DNA from: Edaphobacter sp. 12200R-103
GTDB taxonomy: Bacteria; Acidobacteriota; Terriglobia; Terriglobales; Acidobacteriaceae
DNA length: 64,000 bases
Assembly (NCBI RefSeq): GCF_010093025.1
Contig: NZ_CP048114.1
Coordinates: 1 to 64,000, forward strand
Direction of reading: 5' to 3'
The notes below the pieces were generated by a model. It did no database searches, was not told the DNA's origin, and was given only the letters and a program-made list of their open reading frames with translations. The position numbers and the translations under genes are program-made. The number at the start of each line of letters is the position of its first letter. The stretch's first letter is position 1. Positions 25,916 to 35,925 of the stretch are shown piece after piece.

Positions 25916-26701
25916 TCAGTCCTTGCTGCCGCGCCCCACGTAGCGATAGATGACGCAGAGCTCATCGCCTGTAGACCCATACTCCGTCTGCTGGGCGATC
26001 GCCTCCAGGTCGGCGGCATGGTCGTCCGGACTCATCGGCACCTGTCCCTCCCATAGCAGCTTGAAAGCAGGATGCCGCGAGATCAGGTTGCCGTGCTCTG
26101 CGTTGACGTAGAGGATGTCGAGATCGCCAGCCTTTCCCAGAAACGTGCTCTCGATGCGCCGTAGCAGTTGTTTGAGGACAGGATCTTCAAAGGGATGGAA
26201 GAGGAAGAGCAGGGTCGGCGTTGCAGGAAGCGGGAACTCCAGCGCGTCGATCTGCTCGATACGTACAGGAGCGACGGCATTCGCCGTGGGATCGGATGCA
26301 TGTGCTTCTCGCCATTGTGCTGCATTCGCCGCTGCGATGGTGGCCATCGCAGGGTTCAGCTCGACGCCAATGACCTCGCGGAAGGGAAACTCGCTGGCCA
26401 GCAGAACCGCTCTTCCTTTTCCTGCACCCATATCCAGGAAGGTGTAATCAGTGATGTGATGGGTGGCCGCTGTCTGTTTCCATCGCTCTACAAGGGAGCG
26501 CAGGATCGACGGTGCTACGGCGTAATAGGCCGTGACGTGCTCGTCGTTCGGATGTCCGGTGACGAGATCGCACGCAGGCACCAGGCCGCTGGTATCGGTC
26601 CCATGCACCTGATCGAACGGATGGATCGGACCGGACGCGGGCTTGAGCAGATCGCGCGGACGAATCGGTTGCACCTTCGACTGGGTTGATTTTGAAGTCA
26701 T
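25916..26701 (-). CDS. Class I SAM-dependent methyltransferase
   Basis: 261 residues with the SAM site FLDMGAGKGRAVLLASEFPF, the acidic strand-2 end VIGVELNP and LLFLFHPFEDPVL as motif IV region. Substrate unknown. AGGAGA precedes ATG 26701, only 6 bases after the DUF59 gene, so the two form an operon. Confidence 0.85.
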   Translation of the reverse strand: MTSKSTQSKVQPIRPRDLLKPASGPIHPFDQVHGTDTSGLVPACDLVTGHPNDEHVTAYYAVAPSILRSLVERWKQTAATHHITDYTFLDMGAGKGRAVLLASEFPFREVIGVELNPAMATIAAANAAQWREAHASDPTANAVAPVRIEQIDALEFPLPATPTLLFLFHPFEDPVLKQLLRRIESTFLGKAGDLDILYVNAEHGNLISRHPAFKLLWEGQVPMSPDDHAADLEAIAQQTEYGSTGDELCVIYRYVGRGSKD

Positions 26702-26707
26702 ACTCTC

Positions 26708-27094
26708 CTAGCGAATCTGAATCAGATTCGGATTGCCATCGAGTCCAAGAATGCGTCGTCCCGCGGACGTAATCTGCTGCGGATTCCACGCCGGCTCGTC
26801 CACAAAAACTACCGTCGTCTCGCCGGCCTCTTCGATTCCCGCCAGCCGATTACGAATCTGTGCGGAGAGCTGTGCCGCGGCCTCATCGGTCGGATTCGTC
26901 AGAGAAAATTCAACGCGGATGCGATGTTTCTGCGGAACACCTGGAATTCCGGCACCCGGGGCGTCCGGATCGGGGGTGACTTTCACCGATCTCACCAGAC
27001 CAAGATCGACAATGTTGCACGGAAGGCTTGGATCGTAACAGTCTCCGAGCGCCGTTAGGATGTCCGATTCTGTCAGCATCGCTGAACTGATCAT
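26708..27094 (-). CDS. DUF59/MIP18-family (SufT/PaaD-like) protein
   Basis: 128 residues: LTESDILTALGDCYDPSLPC, NIVDLGLVRSVKV, and a C-terminal VFVDEPAWNPQQITSAGRR. The DPEL..NIVDLGL signature and the late W..x motif are those of the Fe-S-assembly related DUF59 family. A role in cluster maturation or carrier assembly is plausible. Start at 27094 or ATG 27079. Confidence 0.85.
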   Translation of the reverse strand: MISSAMLTESDILTALGDCYDPSLPCNIVDLGLVRSVKVTPDPDAPGAGIPGVPQKHRIRVEFSLTNPTDEAAAQLSAQIRNRLAGIEEAGETTVVFVDEPAWNPQQITSAGRRILGLDGNPNLIQIR

Positions 27095-27284
27095 AACCGC
27101 TGGGAGAGGATCGCAGAGTGCATCGCCGGTTCTAGAAGAGATCCATGATGATCGCGAATCGCGTAGAGATTCACATCATCTGTAAATTTTTGTTGAACGC
27201 ATAACACAGCATCAGAATCTCAATTCCCTGAATCGTTCCTATCCGTCATGGCGTCTGTATAGAGAAGGCTTTTCGACGGACTCT

Positions 27285-28286
27285 ATGCGCATCTTCAAGA
27301 ATCTTGTTTTATTTTCTTTTTTGGTACCCGTGTATGCGCTGAGCCAGCAGGTCTCTGCACCTGAGCCGCAATCGGGAAGAATCATCGGTACAGTAACCGA
27401 TACGAACGCAGATGTTATTCCCGGAGCCACCGTCTCTTTGGTCGAAGATGGGGCTACGGCAAACTCTCCGATGGTGGTAACGACGAATCAGGATGGCGTC
27501 TTCATCCTCAAAGGGATTCGTCCCGCTGTGTTGTACCACGTCAAGGTCAGCGCACAGAACTTCGGCGACTGGACCTCTCCCGCCGTTCAGCTTACGCCCG
27601 GCCAGGATCTCGATCTCGCGGAGATCAAGCTCACTCTCGCAGTCGTTGAAACGACCGTCTCCGCAGTCTCGCAGGAGCAGCTTGCAGAAGAACAGGTGAA
27701 GGTCGCCGAGAAGCAGCGCGTTCTTGGAGTTGTTCCCAATTTTTATGTAGCGTACGACCCGCGCACCGTTCCTCTCACAACCTCTCTCAAGTACAAGCTT
27801 GCGGCGCGAACCGCCACCGACGCTGTCAGCATCGGCGGAGCAGCATTTCTCGCAGGCATCTATCAGGCATCCGATTCGACTGCATTTCAGCAGGGAGCCA
27901 AGGGATATGGCCAGCGGTTCGGGGCTGTGTACGCAACCGGCGTCACCGACATTATGATCGGGGGCGCCATCCTTCCGTCGCTCCTGCACCAGGACCCGCG
28001 CTACTTCTATCAGGGGACGGGGACAAAGAAATCACGCTTCCTCCACGCCATCTCGGCGCCCTTCTGGTGCAAGGGAGACGATGGCCGCTGGCAGTTTAAT
28101 TACTCCAGCATCGGTGGCGATCTGGCATCAGCCTCGCTGTCGAATCTCTACTATCCACCCGCGGACCGAGGCGCAAGCCAGACCTTTACGAGCGTGGCAG
28201 AGGCAACGGGAGGACGGATGATTAATGCGCTTGCGCAGGAATTTATTCTTAAGCGATTCACCAGTCAGTCCGCGACGAAAGATTAG
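27285..28286 (+). CDS. Secreted protein with carboxypeptidase-regulatory-like domain
   Basis: 333 residues. Signal peptide NLVLFSFLVPVYALSQQ, then a CarboxypepD_reg-type beta sandwich (GRIIGTVTDTNADVIPGATV ... DGVFILKGIRP, about 32-110). The C-terminal half has two apolar stretches (AVSIGGAAFLAGIY; VTDIMIGGAILPSLL) and HQDPRYFYQGTG. Such N-terminal domains are very common in acidobacterial outer-membrane proteins. Specific role unknown; stands alone. Confidence 0.8.
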   Translation: MRIFKNLVLFSFLVPVYALSQQVSAPEPQSGRIIGTVTDTNADVIPGATVSLVEDGATANSPMVVTTNQDGVFILKGIRPAVLYHVKVSAQNFGDWTSPAVQLTPGQDLDLAEIKLTLAVVETTVSAVSQEQLAEEQVKVAEKQRVLGVVPNFYVAYDPRTVPLTTSLKYKLAARTATDAVSIGGAAFLAGIYQASDSTAFQQGAKGYGQRFGAVYATGVTDIMIGGAILPSLLHQDPRYFYQGTGTKKSRFLHAISAPFWCKGDDGRWQFNYSSIGGDLASASLSNLYYPPADRGASQTFTSVAEATGGRMINALAQEFILKRFTSQSATKD

Positions 28287-28350
28287 CCGGCACTTTGCAA
28301 ATTCGAAACGAGTCTCCATCAGGAGTCTCCGCCCTCTTCAGGCCCTTATA

Positions 28351-28391
28351 GTCGTCATTCTGAGCGAAGCGAAGAATCCCTGTATTTTTCC
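28351..28391 (+). repeat. Dispersed repeat family A copy
   Basis: GTCGTCATTCTGAGCGAAGC then GAAGAATCCCTGTATTTTTC: close to the apparent consensus. Between convergent genes. Confidence 0.82.
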
Positions 28392-28452
28392 CGTGGTGTC
28401 GAAACCATAAGGAGGAGCGCATCTTCTTGCGTGGCAAGCGAGAGTAACGCGC

Positions 28453-29391
28453 TCAGTGCTTGCGCTCCACCAGGTAAGTCGCCAGCGCCTTCAGCGAATC
28501 AGCTGATTTCCCAAACGGTTCAAGTGCGGCAAAGGCGTCGGCAATCAACTCTTCCGCGTCTTTCAACGATTGCTCGACTCCAAACACGGCAGGCCACGTT
28601 GCCTTAATGCTGGCCGTATCCTTGCCCGCGGTCTTTCCCAGCTCCTCGGAGCTTTGAGTTACATCCAGAACATCGTCGACGATCTGAAAGGCGAGGCCAG
28701 CCTTTTCACCGAAGATGCGCAGGCGCCCGATGGTGTCCGCATGGTGATCGTGAGCCGAGTTTGCCAACCCGTAGAGCCCTCCGGAGACGATGCTGGTCGT
28801 GATCAGGGCTCCCGTCTTGGCACGATGGATCGATTCCACCAGTTCGGCAGTCGGCGTCTTGCCCTCGGATTCGATATCGACCACCTGTCCGCCGATCATT
28901 CCGGGCGGCAGCGGGCTGTTCGGTCCTACGCCGGTCCCGATGGCCATCGAGATCTCCCGGATAATGGGGACCGTCGTCGCCGGAGGAACCGGAAGAGCAG
29001 CAAGCGTCTGAAAGGCAAGAGTCTGCAGGGCGTCCCCTGCAAGAATTGCGATTGCTTCGCCAAAGACGACGTGGCAGGTGGGCTGGCCGCGGCGGAGGTC
29101 GTCATTATCGAGCGCGGGCAGGTCGTCATGAATCAGCGAGTAGGTGTGGATCATCTCGATGGCCGCACCCAGATCGCCAGCACCCGAGGGAATCTCTCCT
29201 GTTTCAGACGTCATGCGAGCTGCCTCCATCGCAAGGATGGGGCGAAGGCGCTTTCCGCCGGCGAAGACAGAGTGTCGCATCGCGCGATGGATGGAGTGCG
29301 GCTGGGTGTCGGGAGAAGGCAGAAGACGCTCCAGAGCGGCATCGGCAACTTCGACCCCAGAGCGAAGAAGATCTTTTACGGAGAGATTCAT
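28453..29391 (-). CDS. ispA: Short-chain polyprenyl diphosphate synthase (farnesyl/geranylgeranyl)
   Basis: Head-to-tail isoprenyl transferase making FPP or GGPP. 312 residues with GGKRLRPIL, the first Asp-rich motif HDDLPALDNDDLRRG, GDALQTLAF and the second DDVLDVTQ. Chain length cannot be fixed by eye. Its product feeds the undecaprenyl synthase encoded at 43-44 kb. Confidence 0.93.
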   Translation of the reverse strand: MNLSVKDLLRSGVEVADAALERLLPSPDTQPHSIHRAMRHSVFAGGKRLRPILAMEAARMTSETGEIPSGAGDLGAAIEMIHTYSLIHDDLPALDNDDLRRGQPTCHVVFGEAIAILAGDALQTLAFQTLAALPVPPATTVPIIREISMAIGTGVGPNSPLPPGMIGGQVVDIESEGKTPTAELVESIHRAKTGALITTSIVSGGLYGLANSAHDHHADTIGRLRIFGEKAGLAFQIVDDVLDVTQSSEELGKTAGKDTASIKATWPAVFGVEQSLKDAEELIADAFAALEPFGKSADSLKALATYLVERKH

Positions 29392-29432
29392 CTGAACAAT
29401 GATGATAAATCAGCCTGTACGCAGTTTCCGCG

Positions 29433-31082
29433 TTACGCAGCCCGGGGCTTCCGGTGATCGTACAGAATCAGCGCGATAAAGAGAAAAATGGACAGCGCGG
29501 AGCTGAGATATCCCAGCTTTTGATCCGTCATCAGCGCGTAGCGAATCTCGATCTTCGCTGGACCGGGCGGCAGGGCGATGGCGATCAGGCCGTCCCTGCG
29601 CGACAGTCGCGCACCAACAGGCGAGCCATTGCGGGTGATGTGCCAGGCAGGATAGTTCCGGAGGTTCAGGATGAGCCAGGTCGGCGCCGCGGGAGACAGG
29701 CTTAGACTGCGGGGAGCTGGGCCGGGGACGGAGGATTGAGGAGCCGCATCCGCGAAATTTCGGGATAACCAGTATCCCGGATTTTGGTGGTTAGCGAGAT
29801 CGTTGTCCGCCTCTGCCGGGGTGTACTCATCCGTCGGGTCCGTTCCAGGATTTGCGGAGCGGAATACCGCCAGGCGTTCGACGACAGTATCTTCCGAATC
29901 GCAGTACTGGCGAAAAGCACGATGGCCAGGCAGTACGAAGACGGTCGTGCACAGCAGGACCATAGCTCTAGTCCGCAAGCGCACCTGGGAGAGAGCAAGC
30001 GCGAGGGCGAATCCAAAGATCGCACCTACCACGGCCAGAAAACGCCACGGGAACTGGAGAAACCGCAGCTCCGGCAGAGAATGCCAGATTGGAGCCGAGA
30101 GCGGAGTCAGCAGGAAGAGGATCGCAAGGCTGAGGACCGCGAGGATGCCAGCTCTCTGATCCTTGCCCTGCTGTTCTGAGGGGGTATCTTCAGCAGTTTC
30201 TTTGTGCCGGGTAGCGAACACGTAGATAAAGGCAAGCGCGGTCAGTCCCGTCAGCACGACCGCTACGACGGAGGCGGTGTGCAGCACGGCATCGTGCTCC
30301 GGGTCTGTGGTGTGCTGGAAGAGGAAGTTGTCCCAGGGACGCAGGCCGGGGATGAGGGCGAAGTGAATCTGGACGAATTTGCGTTCGTAGGCGGCGGGGA
30401 GCAGATAAAACCCAGTGAGTCCGAGGCCGAGCAGGGCTCCGGCGATCGCTTTGAATGCGATCTGCTGTCTGTTTTCGGAGACCAGCAGCCGAATAACGAT
30501 TACAAGAGCCATTGCATAGCAACCCATCACTGCCGCCGGGGCATTCGTCAGCCAGAGCAGGGCGACAGGGGCTGCGATCGATGGAATCGTGATCCTTGGC
30601 CGAAGTGCAGCATGGAGCGCCAGTGGAAGCCACACGGCAGCTAGCAGCTCGCCATAGGCTGTCCGTTCGTAGGCGGTATAAAGCATGTACGGGTTCGCGA
30701 GATAGATTGCTCCTGCCAGGAGCGCGGCATTGGCGGGGACAAAACTGCGCGCCGTGTAATAGAGCGACAGTCCGGCTCCGGTCAGTGCGATCCAGGTGAA
30801 GGCGATGGGAGTCCAGGTCCAGGGCATAAGAAGGCCGAGGGCCGCGCCGAGCAGCCAGGAGAGCGGAGGGTAGAAGATGAAGCGCGGTTCTCCGGCGTTC
30901 CATGCAGGGGTTTCGGCCCAACGAGGATAAATGCCGTGACCAAGCTGTCGGGCGGCCTCAAACCAGCTGATCAGGTGGAAGTCAAAGTCGTGCCCGCAGG
31001 AGCACCCGCGAAGGATAAGCGGTGCAATCGCAATAAGCGCGGCCAGGGGAATGACGAGCAAGGGCCGGCGGTCTCGGAGCAT
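29433..31082 (-). CDS. Polytopic membrane protein (6-pyruvoyl-tetrahydropterin-synthase-related family)
   Basis: 549 residues with about ten or more hydrophobic segments and an N-terminal HDFDFHLISWFEAARQLGHG followed by FIFYPPLSWLLGAALG, the layout of GT39/GT83-like membrane proteins annotated as PTPS-related. A periplasmic C-terminal domain precedes a last helix (LGYLSSALSIFLFIALIL). Possibly a lipid-linked-sugar-dependent glycosyltransferase; not demonstrable from sequence. Confidence 0.8.
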   Translation of the reverse strand: MLRDRRPLLVIPLAALIAIAPLILRGCSCGHDFDFHLISWFEAARQLGHGIYPRWAETPAWNAGEPRFIFYPPLSWLLGAALGLLMPWTWTPIAFTWIALTGAGLSLYYTARSFVPANAALLAGAIYLANPYMLYTAYERTAYGELLAAVWLPLALHAALRPRITIPSIAAPVALLWLTNAPAAVMGCYAMALVIVIRLLVSENRQQIAFKAIAGALLGLGLTGFYLLPAAYERKFVQIHFALIPGLRPWDNFLFQHTTDPEHDAVLHTASVVAVVLTGLTALAFIYVFATRHKETAEDTPSEQQGKDQRAGILAVLSLAILFLLTPLSAPIWHSLPELRFLQFPWRFLAVVGAIFGFALALALSQVRLRTRAMVLLCTTVFVLPGHRAFRQYCDSEDTVVERLAVFRSANPGTDPTDEYTPAEADNDLANHQNPGYWLSRNFADAAPQSSVPGPAPRSLSLSPAAPTWLILNLRNYPAWHITRNGSPVGARLSRRDGLIAIALPPGPAKIEIRYALMTDQKLGYLSSALSIFLFIALILYDHRKPRAA

Positions 31083-31517
31083 GGATTCAGGGTACCGCGA
31101 TGGGAGGCTAGCTGTGGCGATAGATCATGTCTGTGGCAAATGGGTGTGTGTCATTCCGAGTGGAGCGCGTGAGCGCGGAATCGAGGAACCCCCGCATTTT
31201 GCGGATGCCGGTTGAGATCATTCGCCTCACTTGAGGGATTGTGGCTGTGCCGGCAAATGCGGGGGGCTCTCCGCTACGGCCCTTTGGGCCTACGGTCGAG
31301 ATGACACTTTGCATAAAGTAAGTCACTTTTGCATGCGGTTGATGTGAGTTGGATTGGCTGCCGAGTAGGGAAGCAGATCTCTCCGCTGCGGCCCTTCGGG
31401 CCTCCGGTGGAGATGACACTTTTTACGGCAGATCTGAAGAGTGCTTGATGCGGTAATCTCTGCCTTCCTGCGAGTGCAATCCATGAAGGTTCCGGTGATG
31501 AGACCTCATCGGACCAC
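31083..31517. repeat. Repeat-filled intergenic region (family C)
   Basis: 435 bases without a gene. It contains a diverged family A copy (about 31150-31200, GTCATTCCGAGTGG ... CCCCCGCATTTT). Two copies of another element follow at 31266-31310 and 31377-31421: CTCTCCGCTACGGCCC...GGTCGAGATGACACTT and CTCTCCGCTGCGGCCC...GGTGGAGATGACACTT, each with a GGCCC(T)TTGGGCC-type internal palindrome. Confidence 0.7.
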
Positions 31518-34187
31518 CTACTGCGGTTGCAGGGTGAGGGTGTGCCGGGTTACGGCATTGACCGCAGGGGTGGTGAAGGGCATCGGGAAGGTGGTTCCGT
31601 TGTACCAGGCGGGCCACTGGTCCATAAACCAGGGGCTCAGGATATTTCCGGACTCGCCTAGCACGAGGTTGAAGGTGGAGCGGTCGAGGTCCGAGAGATC
31701 GGCGGTAAAGCGCTCGGACGGCCCGAAGGTCCGGTTGACCTGCTTGATGGTGCTGCCGTCTCCGCTGAGGGGTTGGACGCCGGTGCCGATGGGGTTGTGG
31801 ATGAGGGTACGCAGAATGGCCGATTTGGAGAAGATGGGATGCTCCAGATCGATGGGATACGCGCTGCCATGTTTCCAGTGCGACAGGTCGCCCGGCGCGT
31901 GTGCGTTCGCCAGACCCCGTGCGACGGCTGCCGTCAGAAGCTCGTTCCAGTTGGTGAATCCGGGTGGAAGCCAGCGGTCGGGCGTGTGCATGATGATCTG
32001 CTCGGCGGCGTAGCTCTTTTCGCCCCAGCTATAGAGCTTCCATAGAGGTACGGACTGCCCCTGCGGAGTGCTGTGCTGCTCAGCTCCAAGACGAGGTTCC
32101 AGGATGAGCTGCCAGAAGGCCTCCATCGCAGCATTCACAATGGGAGGGGCCGGAGAGCTGGCATCGACCTGACCGTTCCATTTGCGCAACAGGTCGGCGG
32201 CCTGATGCAGGCGCTTATCCTGCGTCGTCGAGTGGTCGATCGAATAGGCCAGCCGTTGCGCGACATTGTGATCAAGATCGGAATAGATGTCGGTCTGAAG
32301 GCTCAGCATATCGGCAGCGGTCAGGTGATCGCGGCCCAGCAGAACCTTCCAGATGCGTTCGTTGCGATACGGCGCTGCCCAGTCGAAGGTGATTGGGTAC
32401 TGGTAGTTGTTCGGGGTGACGCGCGAGTTGGCGGTCGCCAGAACGCCGCTCTGGGGATCGAACGACTGTGGGAGCAGAACGAACGGGATGTACCCCAGCC
32501 AGTCGTAGTGGCTTGTCACAGCATCGACCGGCACAGGACTGAGTGGCGAGGTCGGGGCAGGAGGAGGGGCCGAATCCGCTGCGGATGGACTGGGCTGCGT
32601 TGGGGTGGTTGGGGCGACCGGAACCATCGACGGCGCGAGAGGATTGCCGCGAATTGGTATGGTTCCGACGGCGTGATATCCAATATGTCCCTGATCGTCG
32701 GCGTAGACCACATTCTGCGAAGGGCCGCCGAAGCCGGCAAAGGCGGAGAGGAAGCTGGGCCAGTCGGTCGCTGAGGCGATCTGGAACAGAGGAGCCGAGA
32801 GGGTTGCAGGATCGTAGATGGTCCATCGCAGCGCAAGGGAACGCTTCTCCGTCGGGAGCAGGGGAGAGATGATGGGCGTGGGCATGCCGCTGTGTAATGT
32901 CGAGGTGACGTCGAGCTCCACATCGGGCTTGCCTCGTACGTGGATGACCTCCGACTGATGCAGGACGGAGTGCCAGGCGCCGTCGGCCGATTCAAACTCC
33001 TGAGAGGCCCCGGAGCCGCGAAGGTGTTCGATGAAGACGTCCTGGACATCGGCGCCGAGATTGGTGAATCCCCAGGCAACGTGGTCGTTGTGGCCGACGA
33101 TGACGAAGGGCAGTCCGGGCAGGGATGCTCCGGCGACATGGAAGCTGCCGGAAGGTGCGGGAGCGGCAAGGTCGGTTTGATACCAAATGCCAGGGACCCG
33201 GAGGGTCAGGTGCATGTCATTGGAAAGTAATGGTTTGCCGGTAGCAGTCCGACTGCCAGAGACGACCCAGTTGTTGGAGCCGGCGATGCAGGAGTCGCAC
33301 GCCTGCGGCCGAAGCTGGCGGGCGAGAGCGAGGATGTCGGCCGCAGAGGCGGTGGGCAATGCAGGTTGCCGCAGCTTTGTCTGGGATTCATCCAGCGGAA
33401 TATCGGGAAGATCCTGCGGGGCGGTGAGGTCTATCGTGGGCTGCTCGGGAGGATGGTCGCGCCATGAACCGACCGGATACAGGTCGGCCATCTGCTCGGG
33501 AGAAAGGCGGGAGGCGATCAGCTCGCGGCTCAGCTTGACTGCAAAGCGGTTGGTGAGGTCCTGGTACATGGAAAGCCCTACGAGCAGGGAGTCGCGAGGC
33601 GTCCACGGAGCTGGAGAGTAGCGAAGCACCCGGAACTCCAGCGGGAGATGCTTCTGCTGCAGGGCGATGGAGGCGTTCACGCCACGGGCGTAGACCTCGA
33701 GATAATGAAGCTGGTCTTTTGGAATCGCCGAGACGGCGCGGTCTGCAGTAGAACGGAGCTGCAGGTAGCGCTGGATGCGATCGTGTTCCAGAAGGGACGG
33801 GCCCATAACTTCCGCAAGCTCGCCGGCGGCATGGCGGCGAAGCAGGTCCATCTGAAAGAGACGGTCCTGGGCAGTGACAAAACCCTGGGCGAAGACAAGG
33901 TCGTCGAGCGATGCGGCACGGATGTGAGGTACTCCGTGCACATCCCGCTGAACGGCGACGGGCGCGGAGAGGCCGGGAACAGCGAGCGCACCGTCGACCT
34001 GGGGAAGCGAAATTTTGAGAATATGCTGCACGTAGCTGCGAGCAGCGAAGAAGGCGGTCAGGCCAAGGATGAGCAGAATGGGGACAGCGATGGTGAGTAA
34101 CCGCGGTAGAGCCCGGGGCGGGCGAGACTGGGGTCGCACGTTACGCTGGATCAACCGCGGTTCATTGTTCTGTTCAGAAAAGCTCAT
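31518..34187 (-). CDS. Penicillin acylase family protein (Ntn hydrolase)
   Basis: 889 residues. N-terminal membrane anchor or signal (LLTIAVPILLILGLTAFFAA), alpha segment with AQGFVTAQDRLFQMDLLRRHAAGELAE, spacer, then the autocatalytic Ser in AGSNNWVVSG, followed by PLLSNDMHLTLRVPG. Family members hydrolyse amides such as beta-lactam side chains or acyl-homoserine lactones; substrate unknown. A Pro/Thr/Ala/Ser-rich insertion (PTTPTQPSPSAADSAPPPAP) interrupts the beta chain. Start 34187 chosen because upstream residues lack family likeness. Confidence 0.9.
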   Translation of the reverse strand: MSFSEQNNEPRLIQRNVRPQSRPPRALPRLLTIAVPILLILGLTAFFAARSYVQHILKISLPQVDGALAVPGLSAPVAVQRDVHGVPHIRAASLDDLVFAQGFVTAQDRLFQMDLLRRHAAGELAEVMGPSLLEHDRIQRYLQLRSTADRAVSAIPKDQLHYLEVYARGVNASIALQQKHLPLEFRVLRYSPAPWTPRDSLLVGLSMYQDLTNRFAVKLSRELIASRLSPEQMADLYPVGSWRDHPPEQPTIDLTAPQDLPDIPLDESQTKLRQPALPTASAADILALARQLRPQACDSCIAGSNNWVVSGSRTATGKPLLSNDMHLTLRVPGIWYQTDLAAPAPSGSFHVAGASLPGLPFVIVGHNDHVAWGFTNLGADVQDVFIEHLRGSGASQEFESADGAWHSVLHQSEVIHVRGKPDVELDVTSTLHSGMPTPIISPLLPTEKRSLALRWTIYDPATLSAPLFQIASATDWPSFLSAFAGFGGPSQNVVYADDQGHIGYHAVGTIPIRGNPLAPSMVPVAPTTPTQPSPSAADSAPPPAPTSPLSPVPVDAVTSHYDWLGYIPFVLLPQSFDPQSGVLATANSRVTPNNYQYPITFDWAAPYRNERIWKVLLGRDHLTAADMLSLQTDIYSDLDHNVAQRLAYSIDHSTTQDKRLHQAADLLRKWNGQVDASSPAPPIVNAAMEAFWQLILEPRLGAEQHSTPQGQSVPLWKLYSWGEKSYAAEQIIMHTPDRWLPPGFTNWNELLTAAVARGLANAHAPGDLSHWKHGSAYPIDLEHPIFSKSAILRTLIHNPIGTGVQPLSGDGSTIKQVNRTFGPSERFTADLSDLDRSTFNLVLGESGNILSPWFMDQWPAWYNGTTFPMPFTTPAVNAVTRHTLTLQPQ

Positions 34188-34323
34188 CTCTATCGAGAGT
34201 CTAAATGTAGGACGTAAGCGGAACCGGTCTGGAAGTCCCTTTTGCAGGAACGAGGGCGACACGATGCCGTGGAATTTGGTTAACTGGGCTTAGGAAAGAC
34301 AATCAGCACAGAAGGAGAGAACT

Positions 34324-35925
34324 TTGGATTCAGTTGCCAGTCTCCACGCAGTAGAGAGAGCTGTACTGCTGTTACTGGTCATGGTGGCAGCCTTTGCCGT
34401 GATGGCGAACAGGCTGAAGGTGCCGTATCCCATTGTGCTGGTGCTGGCCGGGCTGGGGTTGAGCTTTGTGCCGCACATGCCCCGGATTCCGCTGGATCCG
34501 AATCTGGTCTTTGTGATCTTCCTGCCTCCTCTGCTCTATGCGGCAGCGTGGACGGTCTCGTGGCGGGATTTCCGAAGACACCTGTTGATTATCTCCCTGC
34601 TGGCCATCGGGCTGGTCGGCTTTACGGTATGGGGTGTCGCGGAGTTTTCCGATCACTTTATCTCCGCTCTCGACTGGAAGGCAGGCTTTCTCCTGGGGGC
34701 CATCCTGTCGACGACGGATGCGATCGCGGCGACCTCCGTGGCGAAGGCGCTGGGGCTGCCCCGTCGGATCGTCGACATCCTCGAGGGGGAAAGCCTGCTG
34801 AACGACGCGACCGGCCTTCTGGCGCTGGAGGTCGGGTTGCGTCTACTGGAGCAGGGAAACCTGCCCACGGTGGGAGAGGGCGCGTTGCGCCTGACCTATC
34901 TAATTGTTGGCGGCCTCGTCATCGGACTGCTCATCGGGGTTCTCGTATCGTTCCTTGAAAGACTGATCGATAACGGGCCGGTGGAGCTGGTTCTGAGCCT
35001 GATCGTTCCTTATGCCGCTTATCTGGCAGGCGAAGAAGCAAGGGCGTCGGGCGTTCTGGCCGTGGTGGCCGTGGGGCTTTACCTGAGCCGCCAGAGTCCC
35101 CGCATCTTCTCGCCCGCTGTTCGCATTCAGGTGATGGGCGCGTGGCAGGCAATGACGTTTGTCCTTAACGGGATCGTCTTCCTGCTGATCGGTCTGCAGA
35201 TGCCTTATGTGCTGGCGGGGATCGAAGGCGGCTTCAGCAAGTCCACCCTGGTGGAGTATGGAGCCATCTTCAGCGCGATGCTGATTGCGTTGCGACTGAT
35301 CTGGGTTACACCGGCGATCCGGTTTTCAAACTGGATCCAAAGCCTTCGACATCCGGAGGAGGAGCGGGTCACTCCGCGTGAGAGCTTCGTGATTGGATGG
35401 ACCGGAATGCGCGGCGTCATCGCGCTGGCGGCAGCGCTCTCTGTGCCGGAGGTAGTCAACGGCGCCGAGTTCCGGCAGCGAAACCTGCTGGTGTTTCTCA
35501 CATTCTCCGTGATCCTGGTCACGCTGGTGCTGCAGGGGCTTACTCTGCCTTCGGTGATCCGTGCGCTTGGGCTTGCGGGAGAGGAAGGGATCGAGCCGGA
35601 GGAGCGGTATGCCCGTGAGCAGGCTTTCAAGAACGCCATTGCATACCTGGAAGAAGGACGCCTCACCGCCGCAGATGGCCTCGAGCACGCCTACGATGAC
35701 CTGATCGACCGCTATGAACACAGGCTGGCGGAGGTGACCGAGGAGGAGGGACATGGAGCTTCAAAGGCTGAGGTGTATCACACCCTAAGCCGGGAGGCCC
35801 GCGCGGCGGTACAGGTGGAGCGCAGGACGATTATTCACCTCCGCGACGAGGGTCTGATCAGCGATGACGTGCTGCGAAAGCTGGAGCGGGGACTGGACCT
35901 GGAAGAGACGAAACTCAGCTCGTAG
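34324..35925 (+). CDS. Na+/H+ antiporter, CPA1 family
   Basis: 533 residues. TTG start with AAGGAGAG upstream. About 12 membrane segments, the central DAIAATSVAKALGLPRRIVD and ESLLNDATGLLALEVG motifs with the ion-binding Asp pair, and GWTGMRGVIALAAALSVP. A cytosolic helical tail of about 120 residues follows. Exchanges Na+ or K+ for H+ in pH and salt homeostasis. Its 3' end overlaps the convergent CPBP gene by 11 bases. Confidence 0.93.
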   Translation: MDSVASLHAVERAVLLLLVMVAAFAVMANRLKVPYPIVLVLAGLGLSFVPHMPRIPLDPNLVFVIFLPPLLYAAAWTVSWRDFRRHLLIISLLAIGLVGFTVWGVAEFSDHFISALDWKAGFLLGAILSTTDAIAATSVAKALGLPRRIVDILEGESLLNDATGLLALEVGLRLLEQGNLPTVGEGALRLTYLIVGGLVIGLLIGVLVSFLERLIDNGPVELVLSLIVPYAAYLAGEEARASGVLAVVAVGLYLSRQSPRIFSPAVRIQVMGAWQAMTFVLNGIVFLLIGLQMPYVLAGIEGGFSKSTLVEYGAIFSAMLIALRLIWVTPAIRFSNWIQSLRHPEEERVTPRESFVIGWTGMRGVIALAAALSVPEVVNGAEFRQRNLLVFLTFSVILVTLVLQGLTLPSVIRALGLAGEEGIEPEERYAREQAFKNAIAYLEEGRLTAADGLEHAYDDLIDRYEHRLAEVTEEEGHGASKAEVYHTLSREARAAVQVERRTIIHLRDEGLISDDVLRKLERGLDLEETKLSS

